The notes under the pieces: generated by a model
The model's input: the letters and a program-made list of their open reading frames with translations, nothing else
The model's database searches: none
Told to the model about the DNA's origin: nothing
Position numbers and translations under genes: made by a program
From: UBA6115 sp050953005
GTDB lineage: Bacteria > Bacillota > Clostridia > Christensenellales > Aristaeellaceae
Length of the DNA: 64,000 bases
Direction of reading: 5' to 3'
NCBI GenBank assembly: GCA_050953005.1
Contig: JBMNLV010000008.1
Coordinates: forward strand, 1 to 64,000
Part shown: piece by piece, positions 8,886 through 17,051 of the stretch
Numbering within the stretch: the first letter of the stretch is position 1
Layout: each line of letters begins with the position of its first letter

Positions 8886-9508
8886 GCCGGGTTTCCTCCT
8901 TGCCTGTCTTGTGCATCCTCGCCGTTAGAAAAACCCACAAAACGATAATCCTTCACCCGAAGGCTGTTCAACGGGGGAAATCCATTGATTTCCTGGCCGT
9001 TCTCCGCATCTGCATGCTGGACTGAGGCAATTTCGGCTTCCCCATCTTCAAAGGCTACATCCTCCAGGTAGTTGCGCACCCACAAGCGTTTGCCAAGCGC
9101 TTCTTCGGGAAGCTTGATGCTGCGCCCTGCCTCGGAGCAGGTAACAAAACCTTTTCTCTCTTGTTTTTTCCTTGCTGGGCTTTGGTTGGTGGGGTTGCCG
9201 ATAATCAACAAGTGTTCATCATACCAGTTGCTTTCATGATTATCTGCACCTTGGTCGCTTAGATAACGTATCAGCCAGCCTTTACTCTGACTTTTAATGA
9301 AGCGAATCTCCTCTTGCTCATTAAAGATGTGCAACTGCAACAGATTTTCCCAACCACTCATTTTCTCTTCTAATGCTGGTGAATTGTTCTCCCACCTGCC
9401 TACAAGCACCTGATCGGAAAGATAGGCGATAAAATAGCCATTGCCGATGCTGCATTGCTGCTGATTGTTCAACAATTTGATGGGATCAAGTTTCTCTCTC
9501 TGGCTCAT
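8882..9508 (-). CDS. csx19: Csx19 (TIGR03984 family), type III-D marker
   Basis: A 208-residue protein between two RAMP genes. The segment KRLWVRNYLEDVAFEDGEAE near residues 140-160 and the GYFIAYLSDQVLVGRW opening are what I recognise of the Csx19/TIGR03984 family, a signature of subtype III-D; its exact role in the complex is unsettled. It overlaps the genes on both sides by four bases (ATGA), so the three are translated as a coupled set. No catalytic motif is visible. Confidence 0.75.
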   Translation of the reverse strand: MSQREKLDPIKLLNNQQQCSIGNGYFIAYLSDQVLVGRWENNSPALEEKMSGWENLLQLHIFNEQEEIRFIKSQSKGWLIRYLSDQGADNHESNWYDEHLLIIGNPTNQSPARKKQERKGFVTCSEAGRSIKLPEEALGKRLWVRNYLEDVAFEDGEAEIASVQHADAENGQEINGFPPLNSLRVKDYRFVGFSNGEDAQDRQGGNPA

Positions 9509-10947
9509 AACGCCACCTCCTTATCTGTATTCTCCTGCATTTCTGGGGAAACATCATAGGGAAAGGCCGCCAGAACGTGGGGTGGAAACACATCTTCGTT
9601 CTTTTTCACCGCATCCAAAAAACTGGCTAATTGTTGCAGGTACTGCGTTTCATTTTGGGACGATAGCGTAGGCTTATCAAGCAGCTGCATGATGCCCCGT
9701 CCCACCGCCACTTCACCCCCAAAGGCAGTAAGGCCTGCATGTATGTCTTTCAGCACCAGCAACACCAAGCCCACCGCCCATTCAAGGCTTTCGCCTCTGA
9801 TTTGGATGGATAGCTCCGTGTTTCCGCCCTGGTGCACCTTTTGGGAAAATAACGCCCCTTTTGCTGCGCTGCCGCTGAAGCGGTCTACCTTGGTGCGGGT
9901 GAGGGGCAGATAGTTTCCGCCTGCAATCTTCGCTTCCCGGAAACGGATGGCACTGGCCCAGGAGTCTGGCAGCATCTTTTCCGTCCCGCTCTTTTTTACG
10001 CGAGTTTGCTCTTTGCTGGGTACATGTCCAAACAACCAGGCCAATGAGCGCAGGACGTTCCTGTCGTCCATCCCCAGTTCACGTAATAAAACCCCGGCTG
10101 TGTTGCGGAAAGCCCCGGCCAAACTGCTGCCCGGGATAACAGGGGAATGCCCATCGCTTAGTTGCTGATGATCTGCCTGGCTGATTTCGGCCAGCGAAGC
10201 ATACTGGCGCACACAGATCGTGGCAGGAATGGAGGCTTTCACTGTGATGGTGTGGAAGTTGGTGCTGGTTGGATTCTTGGCTTCTTTTATTAAACTGTCA
10301 ATACAAGTTGCATGGCTCCAATTTGCCTGCTTTCGGAAAGCGATGCTGTTTTTTAAATCATCCTTCCCAAGAAAGATTTTGTAATGTCCGCTGACAGCAA
10401 GCGAACCTAAGCCCCTGTTGGTCTTATACCCTAAGCGCAGTTTGTCCTCGTTGATGAACTGCAGGGCCGATAGCAAGGGCGCCGCAAAAGTTTGCCATGC
10501 CTCTTCATTCGGCGTTACATCACTTTCTAACACCTTGAAACTTATCTGTGTTTCAAAGCAAGCGCCGGGCTGGATGACCTCGTAATCATATTTGCTTGTG
10601 TCTCTGGTAACCCGGTTTTCATCTAATGCCACTCCGTCCCGCACTGATATTTTAAGGGTATTTTCTTGATTGATAAAAATGCCATCACTGATCATCAATC
10701 GGCTTTGTTCGGCTTCCCTATCCTTGGCATAGCCCATCAAGCGCTTTGCAGATGTTTCTTCCATGCTGCTGCGGAGCAGGCCTGCAATGGAAGTAGCCGG
10801 AATAAAGGGCTTCCCGTCATAATCCCGGACGCAATCATGGTCGCTGTGGTCATCTTCCCCACTGCCCACACTCAAGGGGGTTCTCAGGGTCAATCGCAAC
10901 CGCAAAAAAACCATGGATTGAATAGGGCTTTTAGAAATATCTGCCAT
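9505..10947 (-). CDS. Csm3-like double RAMP protein of the III-D complex
   Basis: Cas7-type backbone subunit, probably carrying target-RNA cleavage sites. Two RAMP halves are visible: FLRLRLTLRTPLSVGSGEDDHSDHDCVRDYDGKPFIPATSIAGLLR-type sequence, with a conserved-type aspartate patch, then a second IPGSSLAGAFRNTAGVLL unit and a C-terminal GLTAFGGEVAVGRG glycine loop. The start at 10945-10947 (MADISKSP) was chosen because a GGGAGGTGA site precedes it; the open frame continues 44 codons upstream inside csx10 with no ribosome site. 480 residues. It begins five bases after the csx10 stop and couples by ATGA to csx19. Confidence 0.85.
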   Translation of the reverse strand: MADISKSPIQSMVFLRLRLTLRTPLSVGSGEDDHSDHDCVRDYDGKPFIPATSIAGLLRSSMEETSAKRLMGYAKDREAEQSRLMISDGIFINQENTLKISVRDGVALDENRVTRDTSKYDYEVIQPGACFETQISFKVLESDVTPNEEAWQTFAAPLLSALQFINEDKLRLGYKTNRGLGSLAVSGHYKIFLGKDDLKNSIAFRKQANWSHATCIDSLIKEAKNPTSTNFHTITVKASIPATICVRQYASLAEISQADHQQLSDGHSPVIPGSSLAGAFRNTAGVLLRELGMDDRNVLRSLAWLFGHVPSKEQTRVKKSGTEKMLPDSWASAIRFREAKIAGGNYLPLTRTKVDRFSGSAAKGALFSQKVHQGGNTELSIQIRGESLEWAVGLVLLVLKDIHAGLTAFGGEVAVGRGIMQLLDKPTLSSQNETQYLQQLASFLDAVKKNEDVFPPHVLAAFPYDVSPEMQENTDKEVAL

Positions 10948-10952
10948 CGTCT

Positions 10953-13085
10953 TCACCTCCCGCTGCGAATTTTTTGTTTCAAAGCGTTCAGGCGCATCAG
11001 TTGCCAATGGCGTTTTAGCGCCCAGTTGGACATGTTGTCCTCTGCACTCCATGAATATGGTGCTTTTGATTCTTGCCATTTAGCATCAAGCATTTGATAC
11101 TTTTCGGCATCCTTCGGGTCAAACAAAGCGGCTTGAATAGCGTCTCGTTTATCTTTGTCTTTGATATTCTCAATACTCCTACCAAAACTTTCCTCACTTG
11201 CTGCCTGCCTGAGACCGTCTATGAGTGCATGTACAGCGGTGGGGTTCAAGGTTTTCTGAATGGGTATCTCCCCTGCAGCCTTCTCTACCCGGTTATAAAT
11301 ATCCTGCTTGCACAAATACTTTTGAAGATTCTGCACATGGATCGACCCTTGACCGAGCGGGCTTTTCTTGGCATTTTTCATTTCTTTTGCCTGGAGGGAA
11401 ACGTCTTTTTCCCTGCCGCTATATCCTTCAATCTTTACCAACCCCAACCCTTCTGCAGCATTTTCGCCAATGCGGATGAAAGAGGGAAGTTCTTTCACCC
11501 CTTTCACCTGAATCTTTATGGACGATCCGGCGTCCAGGCAGTGTGCTGCCGGCTTGGCCAATTTCCACACAGGGTTATATCCGCCCAGGGTGCAAAAGCG
11601 CAGGAAAGCGGCTTGTGGCTTCATCACCTTGTGATCAAGGGCTTGCGCCAAAGCATCCCGGAAGGCCAATGCATCGCATGCCGGGGCGCCATTGGCATCC
11701 AGCAGCCAGGCCGGACTTAGCAATGTGGCCAAAAACACACCCTGTTCATCCTGTGCGGGGGGCGTTGCTTGTCCGTTATCGGTTCTGCACACATGGACGG
11801 CATCCACCAATGCTTCGCCATATTGGGCTGTGCGGGAGCGCCCGATGAACATCCTTGGGTGTTTTTCCAACGCCTCTGCCAATTTTTGCAAACTGTCTTC
11901 TGGCCCGAAAACATAGGCCCGGAAACGCTGGCCCGGCTGGAGCGCAGAATATTGATACAGGTCTCCTTCCCCTTGGGTGCTCATGTGATAAGCCGTTTCC
12001 ATGGTAACTTTCATATATTCAAAACGCTGCGGATGCGTATCAGGTACAGCGCGCACATACATTTTTCCTGGGGATTTGGTCAGTTCCGTGGTTGATTGCA
12101 CCGCTATGTCCACATGTATTTCATTGTTTTGGGGTTTGCTTTTGTATGCCAGCATATTGGCCGGCAGGGGATGATAATCATTGCCCTGTTCATCGGTAAT
12201 TGTGGCTGGGCCGTAGCAAATATCCCCTTTCAAAAATAGGGCGTCAAATTCTGAATAGTCTTTGTGATCGTTGGAAATCCAGCTGCCTTTAATCCCTTTC
12301 GTTCTAAACCAGGCTGCAAGCAGACAGCCTCTGAGGGTACTGCCAGGGATCTGCGGGCTGGTATCCCCTCCGCAGCGGTTGGTGGCAATTACCGGGGCTT
12401 TGAGGGAAAAGCAATAACTCAGGCAGGCTTCCGTGCCATGCAGGCCCCGCACATCAGGCAGTTGAGCTTTTTGCGGCTTTGGTTCTTCTTTGACTCTGCC
12501 TTCATCATTGCTCAATATCTTTGCATGGATACGGCCTAAGCCTCGGCTGCGCATGCTGCCCAGGCTCCACAAATTATCTACACAGGAAGAAAGCGTATCT
12601 TCCAGCGTCTCTTCATATAAATCCATCTCCGCCACAAACACCAGGCCTTTTCGAAGCACACGGATGGTGCGCAAGCTTTCATCTTTTGCTTTGCCATATT
12701 CCGCATCCACGGCCGTCTGTCTGCGCAAATAAGCGTATGCACCGGAAATATCCGAAGCAGAATAGTGGCGGTTTTCGCCGTTTCCCTCCACAAAATTTTT
12801 CAACGCCTGATAGTCTTGCAGATAAGCATTGCGCACCCGCAATAACCCCGGCTCCACAGCAGTACCAAACAATCTTTTTAAATTCTCAGCGGAGCATTGT
12901 GTATCTCCCAGTTGTGCTGCTTCTTCTCCAGCCTTGCGCAACATGCCTTTAATCCGTTTGCCGGGAATCAATGGAAAGCCCCATTTGTCAAAACAGGCAT
13001 CGCTGTCAATCATGGCCCCATGGCCAATGCCGCTGCCCGGCAGCATATCGCTGGTTAAGGTAATTTGCAGGCGCAATCTCTTCAT
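10953..13085 (-). CDS. csx10: Csx10 (Cas5-type RAMP of type III-D) with C-terminal extension
   Basis: Cas5-group subunit that would bind the crRNA 5' handle next to Cas10. 710 residues. RAMP half 1: LPGSGIGHGAMIDSDACFDK then PLIPGKRIKGMLRKAGEEA (about 15-56). RAMP half 2: APVIATNRCGG and PQIPGSTLRGCLLAAWF (about 235-265), and the Csx10-type glycine loop RMFIGRSRTAQYGEALV (about 409-425). A further region with a GLGLVKI loop and a charged helical tail of about 100 residues makes it longer than a simple Csx10. It starts inside the end of cas10 (ATGA overlap) and is followed five bases later by the double RAMP gene. Confidence 0.8.
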   Translation of the reverse strand: MKRLRLQITLTSDMLPGSGIGHGAMIDSDACFDKWGFPLIPGKRIKGMLRKAGEEAAQLGDTQCSAENLKRLFGTAVEPGLLRVRNAYLQDYQALKNFVEGNGENRHYSASDISGAYAYLRRQTAVDAEYGKAKDESLRTIRVLRKGLVFVAEMDLYEETLEDTLSSCVDNLWSLGSMRSRGLGRIHAKILSNDEGRVKEEPKPQKAQLPDVRGLHGTEACLSYCFSLKAPVIATNRCGGDTSPQIPGSTLRGCLLAAWFRTKGIKGSWISNDHKDYSEFDALFLKGDICYGPATITDEQGNDYHPLPANMLAYKSKPQNNEIHVDIAVQSTTELTKSPGKMYVRAVPDTHPQRFEYMKVTMETAYHMSTQGEGDLYQYSALQPGQRFRAYVFGPEDSLQKLAEALEKHPRMFIGRSRTAQYGEALVDAVHVCRTDNGQATPPAQDEQGVFLATLLSPAWLLDANGAPACDALAFRDALAQALDHKVMKPQAAFLRFCTLGGYNPVWKLAKPAAHCLDAGSSIKIQVKGVKELPSFIRIGENAAEGLGLVKIEGYSGREKDVSLQAKEMKNAKKSPLGQGSIHVQNLQKYLCKQDIYNRVEKAAGEIPIQKTLNPTAVHALIDGLRQAASEESFGRSIENIKDKDKRDAIQAALFDPKDAEKYQMLDAKWQESKAPYSWSAEDNMSNWALKRHWQLMRLNALKQKIRSGR

Positions 13086-14701
13086 GGTGTTTCCTCCGCT
13101 AAGCCGCTAAGAATGTCAAACATTTCCAAGGCATCATACATGGTGGCAACTTCATTCTTAAAAGTAACCTTATCTTCCATCCACCCTGGGTACAGACTGC
13201 GCCCCTCCAGGGAGCCCGCCCGATTGAACACATTATCTACAGCAGCCTTGGATACATGGTAGGCATCGCGCGCTTCTTTGATCCATTTCCGGGGTGCCTT
13301 GTCTGAACACAAATGCTCTGTTTTCTTTTTCAGTTGCGTGTAATGGTCAGGAGCTTCCTTACCCTCATTGTCCATACCCTCATTGTCCATCCGATAGGGA
13401 CGTTGCAACAGTTTCAGCGGTTTTTGACCGGACTCATACAGCACATACTCCCTCTCCCGGAGCGTTTTGATGTCTTCAATGTTGCCGGAATAGTTAAGAT
13501 GGAAATCCACATAGCTGCCAACAGGTCTTCTCGATTTTGCAGCCTTGGCTTTGGCCTTGTCCTTGGCCAGCTTGCACAAGCTCTCCGCCATATCATACGC
13601 CTGGCTAAAGGGGAAGTGGCTGTTGACGTATGCGATGCCCGCGCAGGCGCTAAAGCCCTTTGTCCCTGCCGCTTGCCCGGGTTCTACCTTCCCATCCAGA
13701 GAATACTGACCCACCGCCACCAAAAACCTGCGGGTCAATTCCATGGCCAGGTTTGCCCGGCATACAAAAGTCAGGTCATCTCCAGCTCGAATGATCGGAC
13801 GGAAAGGGATGGGGTTGCTTTCATCAAAATTCCGGGCATCAGAGCCAAACTTTTCTAGCATTTCATCAAACGCGCCTTGCTGGAAGGCAGAGGTAATATT
13901 CAAGGAAATCCGGCGCATCTTCTCTACCGCTTTTGAATATTCCTTTTCTTTCTCCAGCCTTTCCTTGATGCCCTGGCCCAGGTTGTTCCCATCCAGGTGC
14001 ACCACCGCCAGCAGGCTGTTGCGCCCTTTTTGCAGCACCATGCTGTCAAACTCCAGCTCATATTGCCAGGCACCGGAATCCTTTGCTTCCTGTGCTTTTT
14101 TTACATGATCATAACGTCTGCGTTTGTGCTGTGTTTCGGCGGAGATGCGATCACCGCCATCCCTCGACACGCAGGGAAGACCGCTGCCCAGTTCTTCAAT
14201 GGTAAAGGGAAAGCCTGCCGATGGCCGGGGCATGCGACCCTCCGCTTTGATACGGGCCAAGCGTTCCATCAAAGCGCGCTGGTCTTCCAAATAATTGTCT
14301 GTCATGTATACGCTGGCAGAGGCAAGGCTTAAGGTGTGGGTATCCCGAAGAATTTTCCGTGCAATCCAGGCACTGGCTTCCATGGCCAGGGCGTTGCTGC
14401 GGTAAGCCGCGTAGGCGTTGCCGCCGCCAATATAAAGCACCTCTGCCTGAATGCCGGGATCGTCCCTAAACAAGAACGGTTTGGCAGCGTTGGCGGAACT
14501 GTCAAACCATTCAAACACAAATTCTTTTATATTTCCCTGTTGTTCAAACCAACCTTTGATGCTGTTCTCCAGCACATCGGCGACGATAGCGGACGCACCG
14601 ACGATGTCCTTCACCCGGTTGGTACGGAAAACAAAGTCCTGGATGCCCCGGATGTCGTATACTACCAGGACCGGCTGTTCATTTGCCTGTGTGCTGCTCA
14701 A
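13082..14701 (-). CDS. cas10: Cas10, HD-less, type III-D
   Basis: Large subunit and cyclic-oligoadenylate synthetase of the effector. Numbered from the TTG at 14699-14701 (539 aa): first palm VLVVYDIRGIQDFVFRTN (11-28) with a degenerate YIGGGN; second palm with AVVHLDGNNLG (D237) and RAGDDLTFV (A306-D309), a GGDD variant that keeps both aspartates. No N-terminal HD nuclease domain, so it is unlikely to cut DNA itself. I prefer the TTG start because a very strong AAAGGAGGA site (14711-14718) stands at ideal distance; an in-frame ATG at 14741-14743 has none. It overlaps csx10 by four bases. It probably signals to the CARF proteins at 2886 and 15959. Confidence 0.9.
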   Translation of the reverse strand: MSSTQANEQPVLVVYDIRGIQDFVFRTNRVKDIVGASAIVADVLENSIKGWFEQQGNIKEFVFEWFDSSANAAKPFLFRDDPGIQAEVLYIGGGNAYAAYRSNALAMEASAWIARKILRDTHTLSLASASVYMTDNYLEDQRALMERLARIKAEGRMPRPSAGFPFTIEELGSGLPCVSRDGGDRISAETQHKRRRYDHVKKAQEAKDSGAWQYELEFDSMVLQKGRNSLLAVVHLDGNNLGQGIKERLEKEKEYSKAVEKMRRISLNITSAFQQGAFDEMLEKFGSDARNFDESNPIPFRPIIRAGDDLTFVCRANLAMELTRRFLVAVGQYSLDGKVEPGQAAGTKGFSACAGIAYVNSHFPFSQAYDMAESLCKLAKDKAKAKAAKSRRPVGSYVDFHLNYSGNIEDIKTLREREYVLYESGQKPLKLLQRPYRMDNEGMDNEGKEAPDHYTQLKKKTEHLCSDKAPRKWIKEARDAYHVSKAAVDNVFNRAGSLEGRSLYPGWMEDKVTFKNEVATMYDALEMFDILSGLAEETP

Positions 14702-14732
14702 GTCTTTCTCTCCTCCTTTTGCTGCAACAATA

Positions 14733-14849
14733 CTACGCTTCATCGTTCGGATCGCCCAAGGAATGCCGCCTGCTTAAATCCTGGCAGAAAGCGATGTCTT
14801 CTTTCCGGTATTCTTTCAATTCTTCCAAACGCGAATCCTCAGGCGCCTC
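14733..14849 (-). other. Orphan 39-codon open stretch between sigma-like gene and cas10
   Basis: On the minus strand the frame reads EAPEDSRLEELKEYRKED, then IAFCQDLSRRHSLGDPNDEA, and stops (TAG) at 14733-14735, just before the cas10 ribosome site. The composition is protein-like (charged amphipathic helix), but there is no ATG; two TTG codons could start it. It is either a tiny leaderless gene, or the tail of the preceding gene or of a lost gene cut off by a frameshift. Confidence 0.3.
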
Positions 14850-14876
14850 TCATACAGGACGCAGGTTTTCACTTTA

Positions 14877-15959
14877 TCAGGCCTGCGCCAAATTATCCAC
14901 AATATCCCTTACAAATTGACGGTAGCGTTCGTGGTGGTAGGCAATGTTGCCCCGCGTCCTTTTGACATGCCGGCGAATACTAGTGTCGTTTGCTTCTTTT
15001 TTTAAGTCATTCCTGAAAATCCAAAAAAGGTTAAAGCCTGCCGCCAGTTGCAGTTCATACAGATACTCTACCACATAAGGCGGCTCCATGGCGGACAGGC
15101 AAGCAGGCTCCACAGGCTGTAAAACATCAACAGCAGACCGGTCGCCAGGGGTTCCCACGCCGTCCGGTTTGATGAAACGGACAACGCCGTTGCTAAACAA
15201 GCAGCGATAAATCCTGCTTGCTTCCCCCCCGCGGACAATTTTGGTAATAAAGTTGGAAAGAATTGTAATCAATGGCTCAATGTCATCGGACTCAGACAAA
15301 ATCATAGTCAAGCAGTCATCATTTCCGGGCACTGCATCTTGCAATGTTGTATCGTCATCTTCTGTTAATGGATGATCCAGAGAAGAAATATTGAGCGTTT
15401 GCGCGTACACCAGGTATTCTCTGAGGGTTTTCGGCTGAACTCCCATCTTCGTCGCAAGCTCTTTAATTTCCGGCTCAGAAAACAGGCTTCTGACATCTTT
15501 CCCATATTGTGCAAGCAGTTTGCTCAGACGCCCGATTACCCGATACATGTACTCGCTCATACCCATATTATCTACTATGTCATCTACCCCCGGCCTTGTC
15601 GGGTCAATAAATTTCTTAAAATCATCAGTGCCATAACAGTAATCTATGAAGCACGCTTGGCCATCTTTATAATCTTTATCGTAATTTAAAGCAAGTCTAA
15701 AAATAATTTCCCTTAATCCCAAATAATCATATTTGTTCTTTTGCTCATCGTTTAAACAAAGGAAGCAATACGTCTGAATTTCGTTGTTAATTCTTTCAAT
15801 CTCATTGAAGTTCTCAGCGCCAGCAAGGTCTTTTCTTATCTCGTTACCTTGTCTCCACTTATTTCGTTCCTTTATGGATATTTTCCATAGTTTAGAAGAA
15901 TTGACGCTACTTGCTACATTTATTCTTAACTCTTCTGCTTCAATTGTCTTGGTTTTCAT
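14877..15959 (-). CDS. Sigma-70-like protein in the type III-D operon
   Basis: Probably binds RNA polymerase or DNA; exact role unknown. 360 residues. Residues 134-210 follow sigma-70 region 3 and the 3-4 linker closely: MSEYMYRVIGRLSKLL, then SEPEIKELATKMGVQPKTLR, then YAQTLNISSLDHPLTEDDDT ending LQDAV, which parallels the MxxHM...L..., PT.EEIA..MG.....V, ISLDTPIGEEEDS.LGDFI order of housekeeping sigma factors. Residues 75-110 (YDYLGLREIIFRLALNYDKD) look like a divergent region 2. The last 150 residues show no normal region 4 helix-turn-helix. Its ATG shares one base with the stop of the upstream CARF gene (TGATG), so the two are made together. A transcriptional output of CRISPR signalling is the obvious hypothesis. 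Confidence 0.65.
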   Translation of the reverse strand: MKTKTIEAEELRINVASSVNSSKLWKISIKERNKWRQGNEIRKDLAGAENFNEIERINNEIQTYCFLCLNDEQKNKYDYLGLREIIFRLALNYDKDYKDGQACFIDYCYGTDDFKKFIDPTRPGVDDIVDNMGMSEYMYRVIGRLSKLLAQYGKDVRSLFSEPEIKELATKMGVQPKTLREYLVYAQTLNISSLDHPLTEDDDTTLQDAVPGNDDCLTMILSESDDIEPLITILSNFITKIVRGGEASRIYRCLFSNGVVRFIKPDGVGTPGDRSAVDVLQPVEPACLSAMEPPYVVEYLYELQLAAGFNLFWIFRNDLKKEANDTSIRRHVKRTRGNIAYHHERYRQFVRDIVDNLAQA

Positions 15960-16723
15960 CAGGAATGCTCACCACCCTCTTCCGGGTCCTCCCCAAGGTG
16001 CAGGCCCTCTTGTCCATCGCCCGGCAGCTGCTTGCCCTCATCCTGTATACCCAGGACCTGGCGCAAAGACGCCTTTTCCTCTTTGTTCATGGGCAGGCTC
16101 AGGGCGGTATAAACAAACTCATCCGGTTTTTCAATGCGGTACCGCATGGCGTCATTGGCCATCTGATGCATGGTAAACAGGGGCGTCACATCAAACAGGA
16201 TTGCTTTTTTAACATCATGGTCGAACTGGCCGTAACAGATGCGCTCCACTTCAAAGCCCGGCCGCGCCTGGGATGCGTAAGACAGCGCCGCGAACAGCAC
16301 GATGGGCATGGGCTTTTCCCCGTAGGAAATACAGCAGTAGAGCATATCATCCGGTTGAAAAATATTTATCAGCTTTAAAAAATACTGGGCCTGTACGGCC
16401 GGCGTTTCAATTTTGGGCAGACTAATCTCAATCAGCTCACAGGTGAACTGATATCTGTTTTCAAAAAACTTCAGTTCTTCCCGCAGGCTTTCCAGGTGAT
16501 GGGCAACGTTGTCATTGGAGCTGGATTCCGGGTGCGGGCTGTTGGTCCGCAGGGCGTAGAGCTTTGCCTTTTCTCCTTTTCCCAACGCGTTGACCATCAG
16601 GTGGAAGATGGGGAAGCGCGTCTCGTCCTCCAGGGCCAGGTCCGGGTTATGGCTGGTGTCGTAGTGAGTTAGTTTCAGGCCGCCGATTGGCTGTAAGGGA
16701 ACCACTGTAAAGAATTTTTTCAT
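15959..16723 (-). CDS. CARF-domain protein, TM1812/Csx2 family
   Basis: Predicted cyclic-oligoadenylate sensor. 254 residues, consisting essentially of the CARF domain only. Seen: opening FFTVVPLQPIGGLKLTHYD, DETRFPIFHLM (33-43), the ligand-site motif ISYGEKPMPIVLFAALSYAS, and then ICYGQFDH and ILFDVTPLF, the order expected of TM1812-type proteins. The C-terminal 40 residues are acidic and low in complexity. There is no HEPN or nuclease domain, so it must act through a partner, and the translationally coupled sigma-like protein is the natural candidate. It may also have ring-nuclease activity. It is the first gene of the leftward cas operon; a GGAGAGG site lies about 10 bases before the ATG. 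Confidence 0.8.
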   Translation of the reverse strand: MKKFFTVVPLQPIGGLKLTHYDTSHNPDLALEDETRFPIFHLMVNALGKGEKAKLYALRTNSPHPESSSNDNVAHHLESLREELKFFENRYQFTCELIEISLPKIETPAVQAQYFLKLINIFQPDDMLYCCISYGEKPMPIVLFAALSYASQARPGFEVERICYGQFDHDVKKAILFDVTPLFTMHQMANDAMRYRIEKPDEFVYTALSLPMNKEEKASLRQVLGIQDEGKQLPGDGQEGLHLGEDPEEGGEHS

Positions 16724-17051
16724 GGCGGGATGCCTCTCCTTTATTGCGCCGGTATATTTCCGGGCTGATATGTATGTCTATGGGTGAAAAAACGCCGGAG
16801 TTCAACGAAAAGAATAAAAAATTGATGAACCACAGCCCGCTGATCCAATCTGCCGCAGGCAACATAAGACTTTTCCATAGGGCGATACACACTGCAATCA
16901 TCTTACTGCAAAAATCCGGGCAAAACAAGCCCGGAAAGATTGAGCTTTTGTTTTTGCAATTTGTATTTTGGCTAAAACCTGAAAAGCCATAGACAGTATG
17001 CGTATCCTCCTGTCTTCAAAGCAACGCAACACAAAACACATCAGATCCGTG
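16724..17051 (-). other. Intergenic stretch upstream of the III-D operon
   Basis: 328 bases between the first operon gene and the trailer end of array 2. It holds a minus-strand terminator hairpin at 16911-16934. No gene was recognised. The operon promoter should lie left of the hairpin, but no convincing -35/-10 pair was found. Confidence 0.6.
16911..16934 (-). terminator. Rho-independent terminator after array 2
   Basis: Minus strand stem CCGGGC/GCCCGG (16929-16934 with 16916-16921), 7-base loop, followed by ATTTTT. It sits about 120 bases beyond the last repeat of array 2, where the leftward array transcript would end, and before the cas operon. Confidence 0.7.

Noticed and set aside
15959..16723. 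HEPN RNase effector (Csx1/Csm6) for the CARF protein
   Set aside because: No RxxxxH motif or HEPN region follows the CARF domain; the C-terminus is a short acidic tail.
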